Origin: CAWBYL01 sp963793025
GTDB lineage: Bacteria; Actinomycetota; Acidimicrobiia; Acidimicrobiales; Acidimicrobilacustridaceae
Length of the DNA: 64,000 nucleotides
Direction: 5' to 3'
Assembly: GCA_963793025.1 (NCBI GenBank)
Contig: CAWBYL010000006.1
Span: forward strand, 62,001-126,000
Shown: in pieces, positions 7,531 to 16,731 of the stretch
Numbering within the stretch: position 1 is the first letter of the stretch
How the letters are laid out: each line of letters begins with the position of its first letter
The notes under the pieces: generated by a model
What the model was told of the DNA's origin: nothing
The model's database searches: none
What the model saw: only the letters and a program-made list of their open reading frames with translations
Translations under genes and position numbers: made by a program

Positions 7531-9114
7531 TCAGCCGACGTCACGGCGTCGGAAGGTGATCATGCCGGCCAGCATCAGGCCTCCGCTCACGACCAGCAGG
7601 ATCATCAGCGGGAGGACGCGAGCCCCCGTGGCCGGTACCTGCGGCGTGTGTTGGAACGGCGAGAGGTCCACCACCCACCCCGGTAGGTCGAGCAGCGTGC
7701 CGAACATGGCGATCACCAGGGCGCCGGCCAGCAGCGCCCACGCGGCGGCGACGAATCGAGGCGCGGCACCGAACAGCGCGCTGGCCACCCCCACGAGCAC
7801 CCACGTCGCCGGTACGTAGGCGACGGCGGCGGCGGTCAGTCGGGGCACCTGGCCGGGGTCACCGATGACGATCCCGTAGATCGCCCCGGTGGCGAACCCG
7901 CCGGAGACGAGGATCAGGGCACTGCCGCCGAGGACGACGACGAGGTGGCTGCCCATCCACTGCGTCCGCGACGTCGGGGTGGCGAGCAGGGGCTCGGCCC
8001 GGCCGCCGGTCTCCTCGGAGCGCAGGCGCAGCGTCATCTGGACCGAGGCCGCCCCGGTGGCGATGGCGAGGACCAGGAGCGACGTGGCGAGGTAGGCGTC
8101 GGTGAGGCTGGCGCCTCCGGCGGCGGCGAGCATGTCGGCCATCGTCTGGTTGTCAGCGACGAAGTCCTCGATGCTGTTGGCGATCGAGCCGTAGGCGAGG
8201 CCGACGAGGGCGACGGCCACGGCCCACCAGAAGACGGACCCGCGCTGCAGACGTAGGGCCAGGCCGCGGGGACGCCCGAGGGCGGCCGAGGCGTGGGCCG
8301 GGCCCGCGCGCGGGGCGATGAGGCCGCTGCCGAAGTCGCGGTGGGATCGGAGCAACGTGGCCGCTCCGGCCAGTGCGGCGGTGAGGACGACGCCGACGAG
8401 CAGGGGCCACCACACCTCGCCGGCGTAGGGCCTCGACTTCTGGACGAGCCCGATGGGCGAGAACCACGAGAGGGTGCCCGACCCCACGTCGCCGACGGCC
8501 CGCAGGGCGTAGGAAGCGCCGAGGACCGCTCCGGCCAGGCCCGAGGCGGTGCGCGAGCTCTCGGTGATCTGCGTCGTGACCGACTCGACGCCGACGAACA
8601 TCAACCCGACGATGGTGAACGACAGCCCGAGGGCGATCGATCCCGCCACCGGCAGGCCGAGGGCCACGAGCGAAGAGGTGGTGAGCACGCCCACGACCAC
8701 GTCCATGGCGCTGACGACGATGAGCCCGGCGGCCAGAGCGGCATGGCGCCCCACCGCCATCGAGCCGATGAGCTCCATTCGGCCGCTCTCCTCCTCGGAG
8801 CGGGTGAGGCGACCGACCATGAGCAACGACATGAGAGCCACCACGGTGAGCCCGAAGGCCCCTACCTGGAAGGCGATCTGGCCGCCGAGGGTGTCGAGGG
8901 CCTGGGCGGGGCCGTTGAACGCCAGCGCCGCGGGGTTGTCGGTCGCCGCGGCGGCGGCCTGATCGAGGTCGGCCTGGGTGGGATAGAGCCCCTTCGTGCT
9001 GGCCGCAGTCACCACGACGAGGGCGACGATGGCGGTGATCCAGATGGCGATCCGGATCCGGTCGCGGCGCAGGGCGAAGCGGGCGAGTGCCCACGTGCCC
9101 GTGAGGGAGCTCAC
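7531..9114 (-). CDS. ABC-2 type exporter permease
   Basis: 527-residue polytopic membrane protein, about 12 hydrophobic segments arranged as two similar halves (WALARFALRRDRIRIAIWI at the start; a second, similar segment LALRLQRGSVFWWAVAVALVGL near the middle). This resembles the single-chain permeases annotated as exporters of polyketide-type antibiotics in actinobacteria. Its GTG/ATG start overlaps the ATPase gene's stop by 4 bases, so both are made from one transcript. Substrate unknown. Confidence 0.82.
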   Translation of the reverse strand: MSSLTGTWALARFALRRDRIRIAIWITAIVALVVVTAASTKGLYPTQADLDQAAAAATDNPAALAFNGPAQALDTLGGQIAFQVGAFGLTVVALMSLLMVGRLTRSEEESGRMELIGSMAVGRHAALAAGLIVVSAMDVVVGVLTTSSLVALGLPVAGSIALGLSFTIVGLMFVGVESVTTQITESSRTASGLAGAVLGASYALRAVGDVGSGTLSWFSPIGLVQKSRPYAGEVWWPLLVGVVLTAALAGAATLLRSHRDFGSGLIAPRAGPAHASAALGRPRGLALRLQRGSVFWWAVAVALVGLAYGSIANSIEDFVADNQTMADMLAAAGGASLTDAYLATSLLVLAIATGAASVQMTLRLRSEETGGRAEPLLATPTSRTQWMGSHLVVVLGGSALILVSGGFATGAIYGIVIGDPGQVPRLTAAAVAYVPATWVLVGVASALFGAAPRFVAAAWALLAGALVIAMFGTLLDLPGWVVDLSPFQHTPQVPATGARVLPLMILLVVSGGLMLAGMITFRRRDVG

Positions 9115-10037
9115 TCCCCGGTTCCGTCGTGGGCGAGGTCCTCGGCCAACTCGTCGTCGTAGTGCCTGAGGAACAGCTCCTCGAGCGTGGGGGGCGTGCT
9201 GACCAGGCTGACCAGGCCCGCGGCGGAGAGGCGCTCCACCACCGCGTCGAGCTGATCGGCCTCGGTCTCGAGGTGGATGCGGTCCTCGCTGCTCTCGACG
9301 ACGGTCACGCCGCCGAGGCGGTCCAGCCCGTCGACGCGCCGGTGGGTGTCGGCCACGATCGTCGTGCGGCGGAGGCGTCGGAGCTCGGCGAGGGTCCCGG
9401 TCTGCACCGTCCGCCCCGACCGGATGATGCTGACCGAGTCACAGAGCGCCTCGACCTCGGCGAGGATGTGGCTCGACAGCAGCACGGTGCGGCCCTCGCC
9501 CTTCACCTCGCGGATCGTCTCCTGGAAGACGGCCTCCATGAGCGGGTCGAGCCCGGAGGTGGGCTCGTCGAGGAGGAGCAGCTGGGCCGACGACGCCAGC
9601 GCGGCCACCAGGGCGACCTTCTGGCGATTTCCCTTCGAGTAGGTGCGTGAGCGCTTCGTGGGGTCGAGCTCGAAACGTTCGAACAGGTCGTCGCGGCGCC
9701 GTTGGTCCAGGTCGCCGCGGAGGCGTCCGAAGAGGTCGACGATCTCCCCGCCGGTGAGCTTGGGCCACAGGCTCACGTCACCGGGCACGTAGGCGATGTG
9801 GCGGTGGATGGTCACCGCGTCACGCCACGGATCGCCACCCAACATCACGACCGAGCCGGCGTCGGCCCGCAACAGGCCGAGCAGCACGCGGATGGTCGTG
9901 GTCTTGCCCGAGCCGTTCGGCCCCAGGAAGCCGTGGACCTCGCCGGTCGCCACCCGCAGGTCGAGACCGTCGAGGGCTCGCACCGGCCCGAACGTCTTCA
10001 CCAGGCCGTCGACCTCGATCGCTGCACCAGTCACCAT
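9111..10037 (-). CDS. ABC transporter ATP-binding protein (drug-exporter type)
   Basis: 308-residue ATPase partner of the downstream permease. Walker A GPNGSGKTT, a Q-loop region YVPGDVSLWPKL, the signature YSKGNRQKVALVAAL (SKGNR in place of LSGGQ, common in this subfamily), Walker B LLLLDEPTSGLDP and switch His in LLSSHILAEVE are all present. C-terminal ~70 residues form the extra domain of DrrA-like ATPases. The start ATG 10037 lies 7 nt from a TAGCGT hexamer, suggesting a leaderless message. Confidence 0.92.
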   Translation of the reverse strand: MVTGAAIEVDGLVKTFGPVRALDGLDLRVATGEVHGFLGPNGSGKTTTIRVLLGLLRADAGSVVMLGGDPWRDAVTIHRHIAYVPGDVSLWPKLTGGEIVDLFGRLRGDLDQRRRDDLFERFELDPTKRSRTYSKGNRQKVALVAALASSAQLLLLDEPTSGLDPLMEAVFQETIREVKGEGRTVLLSSHILAEVEALCDSVSIIRSGRTVQTGTLAELRRLRRTTIVADTHRRVDGLDRLGGVTVVESSEDRIHLETEADQLDAVVERLSAAGLVSLVSTPPTLEELFLRHYDDELAEDLAHDGTGE

Positions 10038-10044
10038 GCCCGCG

Positions 10045-10050
10045 ACGCTA
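10045..10050 (-). promoter_or_regulatory. Putative -10 for leaderless ABC exporter transcript
   Basis: TAGCGT on the minus strand, 7 nt upstream of the ATG at 10037; no Shine-Dalgarno sequence lies between. Confidence 0.45.
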
Positions 10051-10106
10051 GGGGTGAACCCCCGGAGCCGTCTCGAGATCCTGCTTCAGCGGGTCGGTGG
10101 CCGCCG

Positions 10107-11618
10107 TCAGCTGTCGAGGAGAGCCGGATCGAGGTCGGTGTCCGGGTCGAGGAGGGGTGTGGCCCCGTCGAGCGGGGGCCGGTCACTGCGGTGCAACAGG
10201 AACGGGGTGATGCAGACGCCGGCGATGCCGAGGACCATGGCGGCGATGTAGACGACCGTGCCGTCGACACCGAGGTGGCTGGCCGGCAGGAAGCCGAGGA
10301 TGAAGGTGAAGACCGATCCGACCACGCCGATGCCGACGACCACGACGAGACCGACACGGCCACCGGGGATGCGGAACGGCCTCGGCGTGTCGGGTTGGGA
10401 GCGGCGGAGCTTGATCACTGCGGCGTACATGAGCAGGTACATCACGAGGAAGGTCTGGGCGACCAGCGCCGTGAGCATCCAGTAGTAGGTGTTGATGCTG
10501 TCGACGAACAGGAGCAGGAGGCTCAGCATCGACCCGATGAGGGCCTGCAGGACCAGCACCGACAAGGGGGCGCCCCGCCGGTTGGTGCGAGCCCACCACG
10601 GTGCCAGACCGCCCTCGGCGGCCACGCGTTGCATGCCCATGGCGGGTCCGATGGCCCACGAGACCAGCGAGCCGATGACCCCGACGAGCACGAGCAGGCC
10701 CACCGGTCGGATCGCCCAGCCGATGCCCAGGTCGTCGAAGAAGACGGTGAGGGCCTGCATGACCCCGCCGCTCAGGCTGATGTCCTTCCTGGGCACCACG
10801 ACGGCGATGGCCAGGCTCCCGAGGATCGACAGCCCGGCGACCACCACACCGGCTACGCCCACTGCCAGTGGGTAGACCTTCTTCTGGTCCCGCGTCTGGC
10901 GGGCGTAGTACCCACCGATCTCCATGCCGGCGAAGGCCACCACGATGCCGGCGATGTACACGAGGCTCGAGAGCCCTTCCCACTCGGGCACCACTTCACC
11001 GGGCGACCAGGGGATCTGCGACGGGCGGTCCGAGGCCAGCCACCACAGGCCCAGGGCGATGACGATGACGGTGGGTACGGCGGTGCCGACCACCACCAGC
11101 CGACCGATCCAGTGGGCGACCCGGCTGGCGCCGGCCATGGCGGCGATCGTCGTCCCCCAGAAGATCCCGAGCATGGTGACCACCAGGAACGTCTTGTTGG
11201 TCGACAGCGACGGATCCACCACGTAGGCGGCGGTGGTGGCCAGGAAGAGCAGCACGGTCGGGAACCAGGCCAGGTTCTCGGACCAGTCGCACCACACGGC
11301 GAGGAAGCCCCACTTCGATCCGTAGGCCTCGCGGACCCATGCGTAGATGCCGCCCTCCTCGGGCCAGGCCGTGGCCAGCTCGGCGGAGGTGAAGGCCACC
11401 GGGATGAGATAGGTCACCACCGCGAGCAGGTAGAAGAAGATGCACGCCCACCCGAAGGTGGCCGTGCTGGGCAGGTTGCGGATGCTGTCCATGGCCGACA
11501 ACAAGATGAGGGCGAGCCCGATGACCCCGAGGGTGCGGGGCGCCTGGGAACGGGCGCTCACCGGATTGGCGACCTCGACCGCCCCTCGGTTCCGGCCGAG
11601 CCGGGGGGCGATGCTCAC
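10107..11618 (-). CDS. APC-family amino-acid permease
   Basis: 503-residue secondary transporter with about 12 membrane helices. The motifs fit the amino acid/polyamine/organocation superfamily, closest in appearance to the glutamate/GABA-antiporter-like group: SAMDSIRNLP in helix 1, AELATAWPEEGGIYAWV, and FAGMEIGGYYA in helix 6. Its GTG start (11618) overlaps the stop of the LysRS-phosphoesterase-MprF gene (GTGA at 11615-11618), so it is translated from the same message. This tight coupling suggests a job connected with lysine or lysyl-lipid supply, but that is inference from context. Confidence 0.88.
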   Translation of the reverse strand: MSIAPRLGRNRGAVEVANPVSARSQAPRTLGVIGLALILLSAMDSIRNLPSTATFGWACIFFYLLAVVTYLIPVAFTSAELATAWPEEGGIYAWVREAYGSKWGFLAVWCDWSENLAWFPTVLLFLATTAAYVVDPSLSTNKTFLVVTMLGIFWGTTIAAMAGASRVAHWIGRLVVVGTAVPTVIVIALGLWWLASDRPSQIPWSPGEVVPEWEGLSSLVYIAGIVVAFAGMEIGGYYARQTRDQKKVYPLAVGVAGVVVAGLSILGSLAIAVVVPRKDISLSGGVMQALTVFFDDLGIGWAIRPVGLLVLVGVIGSLVSWAIGPAMGMQRVAAEGGLAPWWARTNRRGAPLSVLVLQALIGSMLSLLLLFVDSINTYYWMLTALVAQTFLVMYLLMYAAVIKLRRSQPDTPRPFRIPGGRVGLVVVVGIGVVGSVFTFILGFLPASHLGVDGTVVYIAAMVLGIAGVCITPFLLHRSDRPPLDGATPLLDPDTDLDPALLDS

Positions 11619-14600
11619 GCCGAGGCCGAACCGACGCCGGCGGCGACCGGCTCCTGCTCGTCGACCGGGTGGGCCTCCGGTGGCCCGAGGAGGCGTCCGA
11701 CCACCGGAACCTCGAACACGGATTCGGCGCGGGCGATGGCCACACCGGCCCGGGCCCGTTCCACCTTGGCGTCGGTGACGACGTAGCGGGGCCGCCACTC
11801 GGGGTCGTACTTGTCGTTGAACTTCCAGAGCGACTCGATCTGCATCGACTCGCTGAAGTGGTGCAGCGTGCGCTGCTCGACGCGCCGCCAGGGGCCGTCG
11901 CCCATCTCGCCGGCCAGCACGGCGCGCATCACCGCGAAGTTGAGGCACAGCCCGCGCTGGCCCTGGTCGCGCATCCACTGGATCGTCTCGATGACGACGA
12001 AGTCGGTGAGTCCGTTCGGAGCGTCGGGATCCGCGGTGCGGCGCATCAGGTCGAGGGACCACCCGCCGATGTGGTGGGCGGGGACGTACTGGTTGAAGGC
12101 GACGGGCCGGTTCTCCGGATCGAGGCAGACGGCCAGGAGCAGGCCGGTGTCGCGGGGATCGAAGATCCGGCTCAGCGTCATGGAGAACCCACGCTCGGCC
12201 TCGCCCTGGCGGGTCTCGGTCATGAGCTCGAGCAGTGCCGCCTGCATGGCCGGGTCGATGGTGGTCGGATCCAGCATCTCGACCCGGAACCCGGCCTTGC
12301 GGACCCGGTTGTAGGTACCGCGCAGCGACTTCATGGCCCCGCCCTCGAGGGTGAACGAGGTGCAGTCGACGACGGCTTCGTCGCCCATGTAGATCTCGTG
12401 CATGCCGAGGGCGTGGTAGATCGGCAACCACGATGCGCTGGCGGCCAGCACCGAGACGTCCCAGCCGTTGCGGTCGGCCAGGTCGAGGGCGTCGGTCATG
12501 AGGGCCGCTCGCTCCTCGGGAGGGCAGATCGGGTCGGGTGAGATGAGCATCGTGCGGTCGAGCACGGTGTAGGCCACCAGACCGTGGTCGCTGAGGAACA
12601 GCTCCTTGTCGTCGCGCAGGGCGAAGTAGTCGAGGGTGTCGCCCCCGAAGTTCGCCACGATCTCGCGGGCGGCCATGACGGTCTCGGCCCGCTCGGGACC
12701 GCTCAGGGGCCGCCAGCGCCCGGGGCGGGCGGCCATGATGCCGGCGAGCACGAGCAGTCCGGCGACGAGGGCGATGCTGTTGCGGGCCAGTTGGTGGTCG
12801 CGGTCGAGGGAGGCGACCAGCACGGCGGAGAGGGCGACGGCGCCGAGGGCCAGGGCCAGGCCCCACTGCAGCCAGCGGCTGCGTCCGGCGGGCATGACCC
12901 GGAACTGAGACCGCTTGGCCAACAGCCAGAACAACACGCCGAGGCTTATGACCGCCTCGGGGATGTGGGTGGTGTGCACGAGCATCGAGACCACGCTCAC
13001 GCCCAGCACCACCAGGGCGGCCACGTAGGCCGGGCGGTACCCCCGGCGTAACGGGAGCGAGAGGCCGATCAGCGCCAGCCCGGCGAGGATTCCGATCACC
13101 CCGCCCGCGTGGTGGGCCTGGAAGGGCAGCAGCTTCTCGGCCCGCTCGAGGTCCTGGAAGAGGGCGGGCAGGAAGGCGCCGATGATGTCGACCACTCCGG
13201 CCAGGATCATCACGGTCGCGGTGATGGTGCGGACCCGGCGCCGGTCGCGCCAGGCGCCGAGGCGCTGGTCGTCGAGGGGCCAGACCGGTCCGGCGGGGAG
13301 CGAGGCGACCCGGCTCGGCGCCGTCGGGACGTCGTCGCCCTTCTTGGCCACGAGGCGTTCCATGCGCGACGGGCTGGGGACGGGAATCTCGCCGAGCACG
13401 AGGTCGACGGTCAACGTGTCGAGGGCCCGCAGCTCCACGCGTGAGCACCGCAGCACGGAGAAGAACGGCTCGGGCATGCCGAACCGGGCCGGAGCGGCCC
13501 CCACCGACTCGACGCCACAACCGCTGTTGGCGTAGAAGCCGCCGGCCACGACGGAGAGCTCGGGCTCGTGGGTGTGGCCGGTGATGAGGCCCGCGTAGCC
13601 GGCGGTGATGAGCTCGGCCGCGTGCTCGCGCTGGACGGAGTTGTGGCCTTCGAGCTCGGTCTGACCGCTGATCGCCGTGGTGGTGATGGCGTGATGGACC
13701 CGCAGCATGGTGATCGCGGCGGCGAGGGCCACCACCAGGGCCACCCCGACGGCGGCGGCGCCGAGGCCGATGAGCCAGCCCTCGGTGTGGAGGCGCAGGA
13801 GCCGACTGATGCCGGGAAGGAAGGCGGCGAGGCGCAACAGGATGGCGGCGAGGAAGGGCACGAGGAGCCACCAGGCCCGCCAGGCGATCTTCCGGTAGAG
13901 GAGACGGGCGGCCAGCATGGCCGTCACCTCGGTCGGATCGTCGAGCCAGCGCAGGCCGTCGAGCAGGCCGCCGGGCCGGTCGGCCCGGGCCAGCTGCGGG
14001 AGGACTTCGCGCACCACGTGGTGGCCGAGCGGGGTGTCGATGGGGGAGCGCGGGTCGATGAAGCGGTTGTAGGGGTCGTCCTGGTTGCCGTGCACCACCC
14101 GGACCTTCTCGGGTCCCGACTCGGTCTGCAGGACGAGGTCGAGGGCGAGGGCGACGTCGGTGGCGCCCGTGGCGGTGACGACGGCCTGGACCACGTCGCG
14201 GTCCCAGGCGATCTGGCCGTCGTGGTTGCCCGACAGCACCACGAGGTGGCGGCCGTCGGCACCGTCGACCCAGGTGCGCAGGGCGGTGCAGAACTCGGCG
14301 TGGGTCTCGAGGATGGGCCCGATGTGGGGGTCGTCGCCGGCGAGGAGCTCGAAGCCGTCGCCGGCGATCACCACCGCGCCGCCGCCTTCCCACGAACCGA
14401 GGACCTCGACGAGGGCTCCGGTGGCCGCCGACGCGGCGTCGGTCATGGTCCCCCCGAGGTGGAGGTCGGAGACGACCACGACCCGGCCGTTGCGGGCGAT
14501 CTCGATCTGGACCTCGTCGGGCACCAGGTGGTGCTGGGCGACCGGCCGCTTGTCGAGCGACTCGTCGATCGCCTCCAGCGTGGCCCGGGTGGAGTGGCGC

Positions 14601-16147
14601 GGCCCGCGTTCGGGACGCAGGATCGGGAACAGGATCACGTCGCGGATGGCGGCGGCACCGGCCACCAACATCACCAGTCGGTCGACGCCGATCCCGATGC
14701 CCCCGGTGGGGGGCAGCCCCAGCTCGAGAGCGGCGAGGAACTCCATGTCGGCGGGATGGGCCTCGACGTCGCCGTGGGCGACCAGCTCGGCCTCGTGCTC
14801 GAAGCGCTGGCGCTGCTCCACGGCGTCGTTGAGCTCGCTGTAGCCGTTGGCCAGCTCCCGCCCGCCGATCAGCAGCTCGAAGCGGTCGGCCAGGTAGGGG
14901 TCGTCGGGGCTGCGGCGGGCGAGGGGGGAGACCTCGGTGGGGTAGCCCCACACGAACATCGGCCCGATGAGGGTGGACTCGACGAGCTTGTCGTAGACCT
15001 CGAAGATCAGCTTCCCGCTGCCCCAGTCCTCCTCCCACTCGATGCCGTGGGCGTCGAGCACGGGTCGGACCTCGTCCAGCTCCATGGAGGGGTGCAGCCG
15101 CTGGCCGACGGCCTCCTCGATGAGGTCGAGGAGCGAACGCCGGGGCCAGCCGGGGGAGAGGTCGATCGGGATGTCGCCCTGGTGGAAGTCGAGGCGCCCG
15201 GCGGCGGCCTGGGCCGACGTGACGATGAGCCGTTCGGTGAGGTCCATGCCGTCGTGGCAGTCGGCGAGGGCCATGTAGGCCTCCATCGCCGTGAACTCCG
15301 GGCTGTGACGGGTGTCGATGCCCTCGTTGCGGAAGTCACGGCCGAGCTCGAAGACCTTCTCGTAGCCGCCCACCACGAGTCGCTTCAGGTACAGCTCGGG
15401 GGCGATGCGCAGGGACAGGTCGATGTCGAGGGCGTTGGAGTGGGTCCGGAAGGGTCGGGCGATGGCCCCGCCCGCCTGGGCCTGCAGGATCGGGGTCTCG
15501 ACCTCCACGAAGCCTTCGGACTGCAGCTGGGCCCGCAGGGCGGCCACCAGGGCGATCCGGATGTCGAAGACCTTCTTGGTGGCGGGGTTGGTGACGAGAT
15601 CGAGCTCGCGGTGCCGGGCCCGCACGTCGGGGTCGGTGATGGACTGGTGGGCGTCGAGCGGGTGCAGCGACTTGGTGAGGATCCACAGCTGGGTGACCTC
15701 GATGCTGAGCTCGCCGCGCCGGGTGGTGACGACCTCGCCCTCGGCGCCGACCCAGTCGCCGGTGTCGAGGGCCTCGAGCACGGTGGCCGCCTCCGGGACG
15801 AGCTGGTCGCGTTCGAAGAAGAGCTGGATGTCGCCGCTCTCGTCGTGGAGGGTGGCGAAGCTCAAGAAGCCCTGGGCCCGGATCGAGCCCAGGCGTCCGG
15901 CCACCCGGACGGTGGTCCCGGTGTGGGAGTCCGGGGCCAGGTCGGGGTGAGCGGTGTGGAGCTCGCCGGCCGTCGCGGTGCGGTCGAACTTGTACGGGTG
16001 GACGTCGATGCCGGCGTCGGTCAGGGCCTGGATCTTGGCCAGGCGTTCCGCCCGGGGGCCCGTCTCGGTCGTCGCATCGGGGCCCTGGGCGGCCTCGTCT
16101 CCTGCGACGGGTTGGTCACCGTCGGTCGTGTGGTCATCGCCTGCCAT
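11615..16147 (-). CDS. lysX: Trifunctional fusion: lysyl-tRNA synthetase + calcineurin-like phosphoesterase + MprF/LPG synthase
   Basis: One uninterrupted 1510-residue protein. Residues ~30-520: class II LysRS with OB-fold, GGAIARPFRTHSNALD, motif 2 (F272-R-N-E275) and motif 3 (GIGIGVDRLVML, R490). Residues ~550-870: metallophosphoesterase with all ligand motifs: SDLHLGG (D561, H563), GD (D597), GNHD (N641, H642), VHGN (H686), GHTH (H858, H860); two membrane helices (~758-815) interrupt it. Residues ~974-1140: six hydrophobic helices. Residues ~1150-1466: DUF2156/MprF aminoacyl-lipid transferase domain (GAMKSLRGTYNRVRKAGF, GWSLDLMRRT, DFVVIETIQWMRDQG). Mycobacterial LysX has MprF first and LysRS last, with no phosphoesterase. 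ATG 16147 is preceded by GAGGTGGGG; an alternative GTG lies at 16189. Probable role: charge lysine and add it to phosphatidylglycerol; the phosphoesterase substrate is unknown. Confidence 0.9.
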   Translation of the reverse strand: MAGDDHTTDGDQPVAGDEAAQGPDATTETGPRAERLAKIQALTDAGIDVHPYKFDRTATAGELHTAHPDLAPDSHTGTTVRVAGRLGSIRAQGFLSFATLHDESGDIQLFFERDQLVPEAATVLEALDTGDWVGAEGEVVTTRRGELSIEVTQLWILTKSLHPLDAHQSITDPDVRARHRELDLVTNPATKKVFDIRIALVAALRAQLQSEGFVEVETPILQAQAGGAIARPFRTHSNALDIDLSLRIAPELYLKRLVVGGYEKVFELGRDFRNEGIDTRHSPEFTAMEAYMALADCHDGMDLTERLIVTSAQAAAGRLDFHQGDIPIDLSPGWPRRSLLDLIEEAVGQRLHPSMELDEVRPVLDAHGIEWEEDWGSGKLIFEVYDKLVESTLIGPMFVWGYPTEVSPLARRSPDDPYLADRFELLIGGRELANGYSELNDAVEQRQRFEHEAELVAHGDVEAHPADMEFLAALELGLPPTGGIGIGVDRLVMLVAGAAAIRDVILFPILRPERGPRHSTRATLEAIDESLDKRPVAQHHLVPDEVQIEIARNGRVVVVSDLHLGGTMTDAASAATGALVEVLGSWEGGGAVVIAGDGFELLAGDDPHIGPILETHAEFCTALRTWVDGADGRHLVVLSGNHDGQIAWDRDVVQAVVTATGATDVALALDLVLQTESGPEKVRVVHGNQDDPYNRFIDPRSPIDTPLGHHVVREVLPQLARADRPGGLLDGLRWLDDPTEVTAMLAARLLYRKIAWRAWWLLVPFLAAILLRLAAFLPGISRLLRLHTEGWLIGLGAAAVGVALVVALAAAITMLRVHHAITTTAISGQTELEGHNSVQREHAAELITAGYAGLITGHTHEPELSVVAGGFYANSGCGVESVGAAPARFGMPEPFFSVLRCSRVELRALDTLTVDLVLGEIPVPSPSRMERLVAKKGDDVPTAPSRVASLPAGPVWPLDDQRLGAWRDRRRVRTITATVMILAGVVDIIGAFLPALFQDLERAEKLLPFQAHHAGGVIGILAGLALIGLSLPLRRGYRPAYVAALVVLGVSVVSMLVHTTHIPEAVISLGVLFWLLAKRSQFRVMPAGRSRWLQWGLALALGAVALSAVLVASLDRDHQLARNSIALVAGLLVLAGIMAARPGRWRPLSGPERAETVMAAREIVANFGGDTLDYFALRDDKELFLSDHGLVAYTVLDRTMLISPDPICPPEERAALMTDALDLADRNGWDVSVLAASASWLPIYHALGMHEIYMGDEAVVDCTSFTLEGGAMKSLRGTYNRVRKAGFRVEMLDPTTIDPAMQAALLELMTETRQGEAERGFSMTLSRIFDPRDTGLLLAVCLDPENRPVAFNQYVPAHHIGGWSLDLMRRTADPDAPNGLTDFVVIETIQWMRDQGQRGLCLNFAVMRAVLAGEMGDGPWRRVEQRTLHHFSESMQIESLWKFNDKYDPEWRPRYVVTDAKVERARAGVAIARAESVFEVPVVGRLLGPPEAHPVDEQEPVAAGVGSASA

Positions 16148-16234
16148 GTTCCCCACCTCGGTGGCCGATCCGATCTCAGAGGCTGCCACGCCGAGTGTCG
16201 GTGGTGGCGGTCCCTGGAGGTGGGACCCACAAGG

Positions 16235-16693
16235 TCAATCGGCGCGCTCGACCTCGGCCTTGATCCGCTCGAGGGTCGTTCGCATCCCGTTGCGGTTCGT
16301 GCGGCCGCGCGCCCACCCGAGCAACGCCCAGTAGACGCGTAGCCCGAGCGTGGATGTCAGGGTGAACGATTCGGTCACATCGGTGCCCTCACCGGACGGC
16401 TCGAGCACGTATCCCCACACGTTGAGCGGCTTGTCGGCCGCGCCGACCGCGAAGGCGAACTCACGACCGGGCTGGCAGGCGGTCACGGTGCACGTGGTCC
16501 AGTACGTGGGACCTCGGCCGTTGCGCTTGACGTGTCCTCGGAACGTGGCGCCGACCTCCGGCCCCGAGGCTCCGTCGAGCCATTCCGCCTCGAAGGTCTC
16601 CGGGCTGTAGCTGCCGATGCGGGTCACATCGCTCACCAGCTCCCAGATCTCCTGGGCGGGTGCGTTCATGTGGACCGTGACGGCGTCGTGCAT
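16235..16693 (-). CDS. SRPBCC (polyketide cyclase/START-like) family protein
   Basis: 152 residues with the START-like helix-grip pattern: an N-terminal strand and helix (VTVHMNAPAQEIWELVSDVTRIGSYSPE), a beta sheet containing GATFRGHVKRNG, and a long C-terminal helix ending in RTTLERIKAEVE. Such proteins bind hydrophobic ligands in an internal cavity; the substrate is not predictable. It lies just upstream of the lysX fusion on the same strand, 87 nt away. Confidence 0.78.
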   Translation of the reverse strand: MHDAVTVHMNAPAQEIWELVSDVTRIGSYSPETFEAEWLDGASGPEVGATFRGHVKRNGRGPTYWTTCTVTACQPGREFAFAVGAADKPLNVWGYVLEPSGEGTDVTESFTLTSTLGLRVYWALLGWARGRTNRNGMRTTLERIKAEVERAD

Positions 16694-16731
16694 GTCGGGA
16701 TCCTACGGGTGCCCCTCGGGTGGAAGGAGGC

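Noticed and set aside
10107..15038. A ~1640-codon frame covering permease plus upstream region
   Set aside because: Only the part from 11618 downward encodes the permease; the upstream portion is an Arg/Pro-rich off-frame reading of the lysX fusion.
13568..16342. Long open frame (~920 codons) antisense to the lysX fusion
   Set aside because: Gly/Val/Glu/Asp-rich composition typical of the complement of a GC-rich gene; the opposite strand has full catalytic motifs of three enzymes.
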